From: JBEKYD01 sp049509915
GTDB taxonomy: Bacteria > Acidobacteriota > Terriglobia > Bryobacterales > Bryobacteraceae
Reading direction: 5' to 3'
Length of the DNA: 33,424 nucleotides
Assembly: GCA_049509915.1 (NCBI GenBank)
Contig: JBEKZL010000140.1
Location: 1 to 33,424 of the forward strand
Shown: in pieces, positions 7,925 through 15,553 of the stretch
Numbering within the stretch: the stretch's first letter is position 1
Layout of the letters: each line of letters begins with the position of its first letter
The notes under the pieces: model-generated
Seen by the model: only the letters and a program-made list of their open reading frames with translations
The model's database searches: none
What the model was told of the DNA's origin: nothing
Translations under genes and position numbers: made by a program

Positions 7925-8242
7925 ATGCCGCTTTACGAATATTGCTGTGATGGTTGTGGAAAAACGTTTGAACTGATTCAAAAGTTTTCGGACGAGCCCT
8001 TGACGGTGCATGGAGAGTGCGGCGGCGAGGTGCATCGCTTGCTCTCGGCGCCGACTCTGCAATTCAAGGGAACCGGTTGGTATGTAACAGATTACGCGCG
8101 CGGAAACAGTTCGGGGCCGAACGGCGGAAACGGCCATAAGGATGGGCGGGCCGAACCGAAATCGGAAAACAAATCCGAAACTAAATCCGAGCCGAAATCC
8201 GAAACCAAGTCGGAAAAGTCGGAAACCAAGCCCGCCACCTAA
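7925..8242 (+). CDS. FmdB-type zinc-ribbon protein with a Lys/Ser/Glu repeat tail
   Basis: A 105-residue protein. Residues 1-45 match the FmdB/CxxC_CxxC_SSSS regulatory zinc ribbon: MPLYEYCCDGCGKTFELIQKF, then a second Cys (GECGGEVHRLLSAP). The second Cys pair is reduced: only one Cys is present where family members have C-x-x-C, so metal binding may be incomplete. After FKGTGWYVTDYA, the conserved end of the family, comes a Gly/Asn linker and a tail of imperfect KSE(T/P/N)K repeats (8151-8232), low-complexity and highly charged. The ATG at 7925 is preferred because the family begins with MP-x-YEY; the 17 codons upstream add nothing recognisable. Its stop directly abuts the stop of the convergent PilZ gene (TAA/TTA at 8240-8245). 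Function in the family is poorly known. Confidence 0.87.
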   Translation: MPLYEYCCDGCGKTFELIQKFSDEPLTVHGECGGEVHRLLSAPTLQFKGTGWYVTDYARGNSSGPNGGNGHKDGRAEPKSENKSETKSEPKSETKSEKSETKPAT

Positions 8243-8689
8243 TTACGCGCCACAGGCTGCGACGGATTTCACGGCAACCTTGCGGTAAGAATCGACGAAG
8301 CGATAGAACGCTGGGTCTATGCGAGCCGCCGGTTCCGACGGTCTCATGGTGCGTGCTTGAGTCCTGAACTCGTACTTATCGATGGAGCACACGGCCCGTG
8401 GCCCATCCGAGCGCAGTACCCTGCCGTAAGTCACCAGGCGTACCGGGCACTGGTCGTCCAACTTTACCGGCCAGGCGATGGAGATCTCGGCGAAGGTATC
8501 TGCTTTCATTGGGTTCGCAGCCAAGAAAGCCACGCCGCCGCTGCCCAGATCGATAGTCACGCCAGCCCCCGAGTCGATCACGATATCGTTTTCGATCAGC
8601 TTGAAACGCATTTCTCTGTGTAAGCGAAAGCGCATCTTCGTGCGCCGATCAATGGCTCTCTCAGCCGAGCTAGATTTCTGGTTCCGCAT
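8243..8689 (-). CDS. PilZ-domain protein (putative c-di-GMP binding)
   Basis: A 148-residue cytoplasmic protein resembling PilZ domains, which bind cyclic di-GMP. The N-terminal RRTKMRFRLHREMRF segment supplies the Arg-rich RxxxR element, and TIDLGSGGVAFLA matches the second PilZ motif (D/N-x-S-x-x-G). The rest is beta-rich with AEISIAWPVKL and VTYGRVLRSD, typical of the barrel. A C-terminal extension (about 110-148, SEPAARIDPAFYRF) is predicted to be helical and is unassigned. No partner domain is attached. It is monocistronic and convergent with the FmdB-type gene with no intergenic space. The c-di-GMP role follows from the family and was not shown here. Confidence 0.78.
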   Translation of the reverse strand: MRNQKSSSAERAIDRRTKMRFRLHREMRFKLIENDIVIDSGAGVTIDLGSGGVAFLAANPMKADTFAEISIAWPVKLDDQCPVRLVTYGRVLRSDGPRAVCSIDKYEFRTQARTMRPSEPAARIDPAFYRFVDSYRKVAVKSVAACGA

Positions 8690-8808
8690 TCCTCCGCATT
8701 GCCTCCTAAGGTCCGACGACTTGAATTACAATGCACGCGGCGAACCGAACGGTTCCACTATTATGTTCCAACAAGTTAACAGCGGTGTGGAAAGCGAGCG
8801 CCTACGGC

Positions 8809-8828
8809 CTTTACAGCTTGCTGTAAAG
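8809..8828. repeat. Perfect 9-bp hairpin in an intergenic region
   Basis: CTTTACAGC-TT-GCTGTAAAG is a perfect inverted repeat 22 nt past the stop of the minus-strand gene at 8851. No T-run follows on either strand, so it is either a weak terminator or a protein-binding dyad. The rest of 8690-8850 shows nothing else. Confidence 0.5.
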
Positions 8829-8850
8829 ACGGTGGACGGCGGCGGTTCGT

Positions 8851-9588
8851 TCAGAGAGTGGAGGGGATGGCGGGGGCAACCGAGGGCTGCGGCGCATCGC
8901 CCTTTGGTTTACGGTGGAATACGGCTTTGACGTCGGGCCAGAACTCGCGCACGAAGTTGCTCATGGCGAAGCTGCCCATGTTAGCGCTGCCCCAACCGAA
9001 GATGGAGCGGGCATTTCTCAGTTCCGGCGGGCTCCATAGGGTGGCGATCGCCCAACTCCCGTAGGCGTTGGCGGCCACCGAAAACGCGAAAGTGTGATGG
9101 TCGCCGGGCCGGCGCGCTACCAGCGTATCGGTGACCACATGGCCGGTCCGGCGGAAGAAGTTCCCCGTTCCCAGCCGGCGGTAGGCCGTATCCTCTTTGT
9201 CCAGAGCGCGTACCCCGTCCTCGATGGCAGCACCCACCACGAACTGACCGTACAGGGACGCCACCCGCTTGCCCAGGCCAAACCGATTGCGAGGCCACTC
9301 GTTCGGCCAATCGTGGAGTTGCTCCATAAGCGCACCAGGTACCGTGGCGGTGAAAGCTTCCAAGGTGAACATGCGCTTCCAGAAGGCCGCCTTGCGGAGA
9401 GTTTGCGCCGGATTGGCCTTGGCTGGAGCGGGAGCCGGCACGGCAGCGGCATCCGGGGGGGGGGCTGGCGCCGTTGGCGGGCCTGACGCATCGGTGTGTG
9501 CGGCCGGTGAAGCCAAGTCTTCCTGCGCGTGGCCAATCGCGACCGCCGCCAGTGTGAAGACACAAAAGAGCAACAAGACTGCTTTCAA
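8851..9588 (-). CDS. Exported protein of unknown function
   Basis: A 245-residue protein not assigned to a family. It has a clear signal peptide (MKAVLLLFCVFTLAAVAIGHAQ, with cleavage likely after AHA-Q or near it), then a disordered Pro/Ala-rich segment to about residue 62. The folded part (about 65-235) is rich in aromatic residues and Gly (FWKRMFTLEAFTATVPGAL, GTGNFFRRTGHVVTDTL, IFGWGSANMGSFAMSNFVREFWPD). This suggests a membrane-associated or outer-membrane-associated domain with amphipathic helices. The C-terminus is again Pro-rich. It is monocistronic on the minus strand; its upstream region is the 126 bp before the transposase remnant. Codon use resembles the neighbours. Exported localisation is well supported; no function can be given. 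Confidence 0.72.
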   Translation of the reverse strand: MKAVLLLFCVFTLAAVAIGHAQEDLASPAAHTDASGPPTAPAPPPDAAAVPAPAPAKANPAQTLRKAAFWKRMFTLEAFTATVPGALMEQLHDWPNEWPRNRFGLGKRVASLYGQFVVGAAIEDGVRALDKEDTAYRRLGTGNFFRRTGHVVTDTLVARRPGDHHTFAFSVAANAYGSWAIATLWSPPELRNARSIFGWGSANMGSFAMSNFVREFWPDVKAVFHRKPKGDAPQPSVAPAIPSTL

Positions 9589-9714
9589 AAAACCGATCCT
9601 TTTATCTTAAACCGTCACTCGGCCGACAGGGTATCCTTATATTGTAGTACAAGCCACCAGGTTCTTAGTTCTTTGACAGCCTACGAGGTGCGCGACATAG
9701 AAATGACGATTTGC

Positions 9715-10158
9715 GCGGTCGAGATTGTCGATCTGTACCACGCCCGCCAGCACCTTTGGGACCTGGCCCGCAGGCTGCATCCTAATGACAAGGGGAAACA
9801 GAAAGCTTGGATGAAGGTCCACCAGCGACGCCTGCTCGACCAGGGCAAAATCGAAAAGCTGGTAGGCGCGCTTCGTTCCATCGTCTCCACCAATCCAGAG
9901 GTGACCGAGAGAATCCGCATCGAAGCCGATTACTTCGAGAGAAATGCCGAACGCATGCGCTATCCCAAGTTTCGCCGCCTGCACCTGTTTGTCGGCTCGG
10001 GCGTCATCGAAGCCGGCTGCAAGACCGTCATCGGCTCTCGGCTCAAACAGTCGGGAATGTTCCGGACCGTTCGTGGAGCCAATGCCATCATCGCCCTGCG
10101 ATGCTGCCACCTTAATGGCCGGTTTGAGGACTACTGGGAGACCCGCCGGGCCGCTTGA
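9715..10158 (+). mobile_element. ISKra4-family transposase, C-terminal remnant
   Basis: The C-terminal third of an ISKra4-type transposase, without the N-terminal and central parts. Homology-like sequence begins abruptly at VEIVDLYHARQHLWDLARRL (about 9718), which in full-length members follows a conserved catalytic Asp region. It runs through GSGVIEAGCKTVIGSRLKQSG and RGANAIIALRCCHLNGRFEDYWE to a natural stop. The open frame extends upstream to 9529 but that part is unlike a transposase, so the left border is a truncation point near 9700. No terminal inverted repeats or target duplication were recognised on either side. It is therefore a dead insertion-sequence fragment, left between an exported-protein gene and the glycan cluster. 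Confidence 0.82.
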
Positions 10159-10204
10159 CCTCCACTTTCATGTCGCGCACCCGCAGCCTACGGGCACCTC
10201 GCCC

Positions 10205-11320
10205 TCATGGATCGGAAGCCTGGCGCAAGGCGGCCAGGGTTTCTTCCGCGGTGGCGCGCCAGGAGTAGCGCGCGGCCTGGATAGGGCCGGCGGCGGCAAG
10301 GCGCTGGCGCAATTCGACGTCGACGGCGACCCGCTCCAGGGCTAGCGTCAGACCGTGCGTATCTTCGGGGGAGAAGAGAAGGGCCGCCTGGCCGGCTACG
10401 GTCGCCAGCGGTTCCACCGCCGAGCAGGCGGAGGGAATGCCGGCGGCGAGCGCTTCCACCACTGGCAGGCCGAAGCCTTCGAACGTCGAGGGATATACGA
10501 ACGCCCAGGCGCGGGCGTAGAGGTCGTAGAGGTCCTCGCGCGGAATCCAGCCGGGAAAATCGACCGCATCGGCCAAGCCCAACTGGCCGCGAAGAGCGAA
10601 CAATTCGCGTGCCGCGAAACCGTGTATCCCCGTCACCACCAGGCGGAACTGGGGCCGGCTGGCACGAAACGCCGCGAAAGCCCGCAACAGGCGGTCGAGA
10701 TTCTTGTGGGGATGCAAGGTAGAGACGGCGAGCAAGAACGGCTCCGGCCGGCGGAGACGGGCGATGCCGAAACAGCGCTCGTCGGCACCCATGGCGACCA
10801 CCCGGATGCGCGAATCCTGGAGGCGATAGAAGCGCTTCAAGTCGGCGGCGGAAGCCGGCGAATCCGCCAGCACCAGCCTGGAAATTCGCGCCGACCAGAA
10901 CAGAAAGAAGTTCCAAAAGGGCAGATCGAACCACCGGAAGTGCTCGGGGTGGCGCTTGTGCTGCAAATCGTGGAAGACGGTGACCTGGGGGCAGGGGCAT
11001 GCCAGTGGAGCGGTAAACCCGGGGTTCAGCATCACATCCAGGTTCTCCCGCACCGCGGCCAGCGGCAAGCCGGTCTGTTCCCACAAAAGGCGCGCCGGCC
11101 GGTTGGCTGAATAGATGGGCTGCACCAGGATGCGAAAGTTCGCGGCCGGCGGCGGCAGGTCCCGGCCGGCTTCGCGCCCGGTGAAGACCGAATAGCGATT
11201 CACCGGATCGATTTTCGCCAGCGCATCTAAAAGCGAGCGGAGGTAGATTTCCGTGCCTCCGACTCCTCCTGGAATCAGATAGAGCGCGTTGATACCGATT
11301 CGCAGCGGTTGACTAGCCAC
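10205..11320 (-). CDS. GT4 family glycosyltransferase
   Basis: A GT-B fold, retaining glycosyltransferase of 371 residues. The N-terminal Rossmann lobe begins RIGINALYLIPGGVGGTEIYLRSLL, the Gly-rich acceptor loop of family GT4. The C-terminal lobe has LAVSTLHPHKNLDRLLRAF, FPGWIPREDLYDLYARA and the donor-binding E-x7-E segment TFEGFGLPVVEALAAG. I chose the GTG at 11320 (VASQPLRIGIN) because it starts just before the first beta strand; the open frame reaches 11392 but that extension overlaps a repeated intergenic element. It is predicted to add a sugar to a surface polysaccharide or lipid-linked glycan in the cytoplasm. It is separated from the upstream TMTC-like gene by an inverted repeat and may be independently transcribed. 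Confidence 0.92.
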   Translation of the reverse strand: MASQPLRIGINALYLIPGGVGGTEIYLRSLLDALAKIDPVNRYSVFTGREAGRDLPPPAANFRILVQPIYSANRPARLLWEQTGLPLAAVRENLDVMLNPGFTAPLACPCPQVTVFHDLQHKRHPEHFRWFDLPFWNFFLFWSARISRLVLADSPASAADLKRFYRLQDSRIRVVAMGADERCFGIARLRRPEPFLLAVSTLHPHKNLDRLLRAFAAFRASRPQFRLVVTGIHGFAARELFALRGQLGLADAVDFPGWIPREDLYDLYARAWAFVYPSTFEGFGLPVVEALAAGIPSACSAVEPLATVAGQAALLFSPEDTHGLTLALERVAVDVELRQRLAAAGPIQAARYSWRATAEETLAALRQASDP

Positions 11321-11350
11321 GCGCTTCGCCTGGAGAGTGTGAAAGAAAAT

Positions 11351-11419
11351 AGCCGCAAATGAACACAGATGAACACCGATAACTGGAATCAAGGGTTTTA
11401 TCTGTGTTCATCTTCGGCT
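11351..11419. repeat. Intergenic inverted repeat (GAACACAGAT-type element)
   Basis: Two arms of about 22 nt, each containing ATGAACACAGAT flanked by AGCCG, face each other: left arm 11351-11372, right arm 11398-11419 in reverse complement. They differ mainly at a 3-nt block (CAA versus AAG) and one other base, with about 25 nt between them. A partial third copy (GATGAACACCGAT) overlaps the left arm's end. It sits between the GT4 gene and the TMTC-like gene. It looks like a REP-type interspersed element or stem-loop; copy number elsewhere cannot be judged from this window. Confidence 0.6.
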
Positions 11420-11441
11420 CAAATTTGCTTTTCTCACGGCA

Positions 11442-13223
11442 TCACCGCCGACCTCGCAGACTTTGTTCGGCCATCACCAGTGACTCTTTGGCTTCCTCGT
11501 TGGTGGGATCGAAAGTGAGCGCGGTGCGCAAATCGTCGGCGGCCGCCCGCGGCTGGCCCAGCTTCAGGCGAATCTTGCCGCGGGTGACGTAGGTGAGGGC
11601 GTAACCAGGTTCGATCTGCTCGGCGATGCGGAGCGCGTCCAACGCCTGCGGGAATTGGTTGCGCTTGGCGTAGACAACGGCGATCTGGGTATAAGCGTAG
11701 GCCGAGCGTTCCATGGCGGCTGCCTGGCGCAGTTTTTCGATGGCCTGCTCGGGACGGTCCAGGCAATCGTAAGCCAGCCCCCAATCGACCAGCAGGTCGT
11801 AGGTGAGGCCATTGATGGAGGCGGCTTTTCGGAATTCCTCCACCGCAAGGTCGCAGCGGTTTTGATCCCATTCGCCCTGGGCCAACTGAAAATGGGCGCG
11901 ATAGTTAGAGGGCTCTTTTTTCACGCTATCGGTCCAGAGGGCGACCTCGTCGCCGTAGAGCGCGGCGCGGGCGTGGGTAACGGCGGCGGCTGCGGTCAGC
12001 ACCAGCGCGCAGGCGATTCCGAGGGTGCGCGGCGCCAGGCGCATCCGGAGCAGCAATTCCAACAGGATGAGCAGCAGGCCGAGCATGGAAAAGTAGGCCC
12101 GCCTTTCGGCGACGGCGTCGGCAATGGGCATGATCGAGGAGGTGGGTGCCATCATCACCAGGTAGACCAAAAGCCCGAAGGCTGCCAGGCGAAAACGCCG
12201 CCGCAACCACCAGACGGCAGCGAGCAACCCCAGCCATGCCGCCAGAGCGAAAATGGCGCCGTGCTCGGCCAGCGAGTGCGAAATCGAAAAGTGCCAGTCG
12301 ATATTCAGCCAGGCGGGCCAGACAAATTCCAGCACATAAACGAACAGGGCGCGGCACTCGGTAAAGAAATACTGGTACCAGGTGAAGTCTTTCAGGCCGA
12401 AGCCGGCGTTGCTGGCGGCGTTGTTGCCAGCGGCAATCAAGCCGCGAAACGAATACAAAGCCGCTGCGCCGGCCAGAACCAAGGGGGCGTAAATCCGCCA
12501 GTTGGCGCGGATGCTCTGAAACGAAAAGGGCTTTTCCGGAGAAGCGGGATTCCACCAGAAATCGGTGAGCAGCAGCAGGGCCGGCAGGGCCAGGGTCTGT
12601 TCTTTAGTGAGCAGGGCGGTGCCAAACAGAAGAAAGACCGCCGCCGCCACCGGCCAGGAAGCCGCCGCTTTGGGGCGATAGAGGAAGACCGCATAGGCGG
12701 CCAGAGTAAAGGCGGTGCTGAGCGATTCGCTGCGTCCGGCCAGATAGGCGACGGCTTCCGAATTAAGGGGGTGAAGCAGAAACAAAGCGGCGCCGAAGGC
12801 GGCCATCCAGGTACGCTTGGGGTCGGCCACGCCGCTCCAGTCCAGGAGACGGAGGAGAATCAAACCGACCAGCCCGCCGGCGGCCAGATGAATCGCCACG
12901 TTGCCGAAATGATAGGCGTAGGTGGTTTGGCCGGCCCAACGGGAGCTGAACCAATAGCTGGCCATCAGTACGGGCCGCACGCCGTGAATCCAGTCGCGGA
13001 AGGAGGTGCCGGTCTCCGGCAGCGCGAATTTGAGATGCGTATCGTCGAACAGAAACGGCCCGTACATGCAGGGTCCATAGATCCAGAGCGTGAGCGCCGC
13101 CACCACCAGGGAGGCCAGCACGTAAGGAAGCCACGGACGCGGCCGGGCGGCGGGAGACGATTTCCCCGGTATTGTGGCCGGCTCGACGGACCGGCGCCCG
13201 GATTTTCTAGACTTAGCCTTCAT
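11442..13223 (-). CDS. TMTC-like GT-C membrane protein with C-terminal TPRs
   Basis: A 593-residue integral membrane protein with a basic N-terminal tail, about ten hydrophobic segments (from about residue 32 to 415) and four TPR-like repeats at the C-terminus (about 420-593, for example VEEFRKAASINGLTYDLLVDWG and ALDALRIAEQIEPGYALTY). Features shared with eukaryotic TMTC proteins and bacterial relatives are the double Asp in the first external loop (FLFDDTHLKF) and LLHPLNSEAVAYLAGRSESLS. These match the GT-C fold of lipid-linked-sugar glycosyltransferases (TMTC proteins act in O-mannosylation). The active-site Asp pair is present. It overlaps the DUF2304 gene by 11 nt and is the last clear member of a four-gene unit. 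Sugar transfer is inferred from fold; the acceptor is unknown. Confidence 0.82.
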   Translation of the reverse strand: MKAKSRKSGRRSVEPATIPGKSSPAARPRPWLPYVLASLVVAALTLWIYGPCMYGPFLFDDTHLKFALPETGTSFRDWIHGVRPVLMASYWFSSRWAGQTTYAYHFGNVAIHLAAGGLVGLILLRLLDWSGVADPKRTWMAAFGAALFLLHPLNSEAVAYLAGRSESLSTAFTLAAYAVFLYRPKAAASWPVAAAVFLLFGTALLTKEQTLALPALLLLTDFWWNPASPEKPFSFQSIRANWRIYAPLVLAGAAALYSFRGLIAAGNNAASNAGFGLKDFTWYQYFFTECRALFVYVLEFVWPAWLNIDWHFSISHSLAEHGAIFALAAWLGLLAAVWWLRRRFRLAAFGLLVYLVMMAPTSSIMPIADAVAERRAYFSMLGLLLILLELLLRMRLAPRTLGIACALVLTAAAAVTHARAALYGDEVALWTDSVKKEPSNYRAHFQLAQGEWDQNRCDLAVEEFRKAASINGLTYDLLVDWGLAYDCLDRPEQAIEKLRQAAAMERSAYAYTQIAVVYAKRNQFPQALDALRIAEQIEPGYALTYVTRGKIRLKLGQPRAAADDLRTALTFDPTNEEAKESLVMAEQSLRGRR

Positions 13224-13566
13224 GACTTTCGAGGTCTCGCAGACGATGCTCCAGAATGGCCACGCGTTGCGCCAGGGCGATGTTGTTGTCGCGCAGGTGA
13301 GAGATCACCACCGAGGTGCGAAAAGCCAGCACCAGCAGCACGGCGGCTCCCAGCAGGAATAACGCGAGCGGCGAATCGGGCAGGCCCAGCAGGTTCCGCA
13401 CCGCGTCCAGGAGGCCGCGCCAGAGGGAAAGCACCAGCATGGCCACTGAGGCAACCAGCCAGGTCACCGAATACTCCACCCGGATATGAGCGCGCCGCAA
13501 GGATGCCAGCACCATCGCCAGGAGCAGAAGGCTGACGCCGGTGGTGACATGCAGAAGACGATCCAT
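13213..13566 (-). CDS. DUF2304 small membrane protein
   Basis: A 117-residue protein matching the DUF2304 pattern. Three hydrophobic helices (about 8-22, 33-50 and 66-84) are followed by a short coiled-coil tail (SHLRDNNIALAQRVAILEHRLRDLE). EYSVTWLVASVAMLVLSLW is typical of the family. DUF2304 genes usually sit beside polyprenyl-phosphate-type GT2 genes, as here. The start codon shares its last base with the GT2 stop region (13566), and the 3' end overlaps the TMTC-like gene by 11 nt, so translation is probably coupled. Its role may be to stabilise or assist the neighbouring glycosyltransferase at the membrane; this is inference from context. The coiled-coil tail could mediate that contact. 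Confidence 0.82.
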   Translation of the reverse strand: MDRLLHVTTGVSLLLLAMVLASLRRAHIRVEYSVTWLVASVAMLVLSLWRGLLDAVRNLLGLPDSPLALFLLGAAVLLVLAFRTSVVISHLRDNNIALAQRVAILEHRLRDLESHEG

Positions 13567-14354
13567 CAGACCTCCCTGGGTTCGCTGGCGTGGTTATCCG
13601 GCGGCGGGTTCGCCGCGGCTATTGGCGGGCGATGGCTGCGGCGTTCATACTTGAGCACGTTAACGAATACCCCCAGCAACACGTGGAAAATGTAATACAA
13701 CGATCTTGAGGCAGTCAAGGTGGACCGGCCTGCCAGCCTGGGAAGCATCCGGCAGGAAATTTCCTCGAACCGGAAGCGGCGTCGCTGCAGCACCACCAGG
13801 GCCTCGATTTCCGGGTACTCGAGCGGAAAGCTGCGGCTGAAGACTGCCAGGGCCCGGCGGTTTACTCCCACGAAGCCGGAAGTGGGGTCGCGCACGGGCT
13901 TGCCCAGAATCGGACGCAGCACGAGGCGGAAGAACCGGATGCCCAAAGAACGGATCCAACCGGTGCGCCAGGCGCCGTCGCCGGAAACGCGGCAGCCGAT
14001 GACCATCTCGCAACCAGTTTGCTGCAGGCGATCGAGGAGGCGCGGAATATCGCGCGGATCGTGTTGGCCGTCGCCGTCCACTCGGATCACGTACTCATAG
14101 CCCAGCTCATAGGCCAGCTTGTAACCGGCCTGGAGGCACCCGCCGAGTCCAAGGTGGTGGGGTAGGGGCAGAATCGCGGCGCCGGCTTCGGCGGCCAGAC
14201 CGAGGGTACTGTCGCTGGAATAATCGTCGATCACCAGGACGGGCACGCCGGGCACGGCTTCCTTTACGGAGCGGACGACGTGGCCGATAGCACCCTCCTC
14301 GTTGAACGCCGGCACGATCACCAGTAACGCGCCGGGGCCGTTTGCGTGGATCAA
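13566..14354 (-). CDS. GT2 family glycosyltransferase (dolichol-phosphate-mannose synthase-like)
   Basis: An inverting GT-A glycosyltransferase of 262 residues. Motifs in order are LVIVPAFNEEGAIGHVV (donor site), VLVIDDYSSDSTL (first Asp motif), GLGGCLQAGYKLAYE, the catalytic-metal DGDGQHDP, DPTSGFVGVNRRAL, and a C-terminal hydrophobic helix (SLYYIFHVLLGVFVNVL). The pattern resembles polyprenyl-phosphate sugar synthases of the DPM1 type. I place the start at TTG 14354, giving a TTGA 4-nt overlap with the stop of the upstream GT2 gene and a strong AAGGAGG Shine-Dalgarno at 14366-14372 (11 nt before). The longer open frame to 14591 lies inside the upstream gene and is not coding-like. It probably loads a lipid carrier for the TMTC-like enzyme. 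Confidence 0.92.
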   Translation of the reverse strand: MIHANGPGALLVIVPAFNEEGAIGHVVRSVKEAVPGVPVLVIDDYSSDSTLGLAAEAGAAILPLPHHLGLGGCLQAGYKLAYELGYEYVIRVDGDGQHDPRDIPRLLDRLQQTGCEMVIGCRVSGDGAWRTGWIRSLGIRFFRLVLRPILGKPVRDPTSGFVGVNRRALAVFSRSFPLEYPEIEALVVLQRRRFRFEEISCRMLPRLAGRSTLTASRSLYYIFHVLLGVFVNVLKYERRSHRPPIAAANPPPDNHASEPREV

Positions 14355-15373
14355 AGCGCGGCTATCCTCCTTAAGCCGATAGAGTGGGCGCGTAAGAGGC
14401 GGCGGAAGATGGCAGGCGTGATGTTGGCGCGCGCGCGAATCTGGCGGCGCTGACGCCACAGCCGGCCGCCGCTCCCGACCAGGGCAAGGTGGGCGCGCAG
14501 GATGTACCACAGCAGTTGCGGTCCGGCCTGGCCGCCGGCGCGGAAACGCGCCGCGCTGCCGCGGCCGCCTGGCAGGAACCAGATGTGCCAAAAGTACCGC
14601 GCCGCGGAGGCCGGCAACGTCGCCGCCAGCATCCAGCCGGGAAAGTTCTTAACCGCCACGAAGAGGCGATTGCGTTCCACATAATAGGCCTTCAACGCGG
14701 AAGCGGCTCCCGCCGAATGGGAATAATGATGCTCCACCACCGCCCGCGGCGCGTACTGGCACTTCCATCCGGCCCAGCGGGCGCGCAATCCCAAATCGGT
14801 ATCTTCGCAATAGAGAAAGAAAGCTTCGTCGAAGCCGCCCAACTGCCGCAGCATGGTCCGGCGGTAGAGGGCCGCGCAGCCGCTGGGAAACAGAACCTCT
14901 TCGGCCACGGGGAAGGCGTCGGGCGGACGGCCCTGTCCGCGTTGCTTGCTCGAGCCGTCGCGCGCCACCAGCATTCCGGCCGAATCGATACGATCTTCGC
15001 CGAAAAGCCGGATTTGAGGGGCGCACATGCCGGCATCGGGGCGGCGCTCGAGCGCGCGCAGCATCTCGTCCAGCCATTCGGGGTGGGCCGCGGCATCGTC
15101 GTTCAAAGTCGCCACGTAGGGGGAAACGGAGGCGGCCACGGCCTGGTTGATGGCGGCGCCGAAGCCCACGTTGCGTGGATTGTGCAAAACCGTGGCAAAC
15201 CCGTCGAGGCCGGCCGTGTGGAGCGTGCGCGCGGCCCGTCCGGCGCCGCTATTATCGACCACGAGCACCTCAAAATCCTGCCGGGTCTGCCCCTTTAGAG
15301 AGGCCACGCATTCGGCCAACCGGACGTCCGCCGACAAGGTGGGAATGACTACGGTGACCAGACTCTCCGGCAA
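14351..15373 (-). CDS. GT2 family glycosyltransferase (rhamnosyltransferase-like)
   Basis: A 340-residue inverting glycosyltransferase. The GT-A core is clear: VTVVIPTLSADVRLAECVASL, VLVVDNSGAG, RNVGFGAAINQAV, TLNDDAAAHPEWL (the DxD-type metal site as NDD), VLFPSGCAALYRR and GGFDEAFFLYCEDTDLGLRARWAG (catalytic base region ED). The last 100 residues are Arg- and aromatic-rich (KNFPGWMLAATL) and resemble the membrane-associated tail of WbbL/rhamnosyltransferase types. No ATG is suitable; TTG 15373 gives the N-terminus MPESLVTVV, ideal for the family. It is the first gene of the glycan unit, facing a divergent secreted protein over 180 bp. The donor sugar cannot be read from the sequence. Confidence 0.9.
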   Translation of the reverse strand: MPESLVTVVIPTLSADVRLAECVASLKGQTRQDFEVLVVDNSGAGRAARTLHTAGLDGFATVLHNPRNVGFGAAINQAVAASVSPYVATLNDDAAAHPEWLDEMLRALERRPDAGMCAPQIRLFGEDRIDSAGMLVARDGSSKQRGQGRPPDAFPVAEEVLFPSGCAALYRRTMLRQLGGFDEAFFLYCEDTDLGLRARWAGWKCQYAPRAVVEHHYSHSAGAASALKAYYVERNRLFVAVKNFPGWMLAATLPASAARYFWHIWFLPGGRGSAARFRAGGQAGPQLLWYILRAHLALVGSGGRLWRQRRQIRARANITPAIFRRLLRAHSIGLRRIAAL

Positions 15374-15553
15374 GCCTAAATTCTAACAGGTTGAGCCTGG
15401 TGAGGCGGCGGCAACCCGCTGGCTGACTTTGCTTGCGGAAGGGAGGCGACTGGTTCCAAATAAAGTCGTGTCCGCGGAGGATTCCACCCGGCGGCTGCCT
15501 GTTGTAACGCGACGGGTAACGTCCGTCCCTTTGGGTACGCCTATCAGGGTACT

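Noticed and set aside
8151..8232. Possible CRISPR-like repeats
   Set aside because: The repeats are short, contiguous and coding (Lys/Ser/Glu tail), with no spacers.
11655..13535. 626-codon plus-strand open frame across the TMTC-like gene
   Set aside because: Antisense shadow: Gly/Gln/Arg-rich translation, whereas the minus strand encodes clear membrane helices and TPRs.
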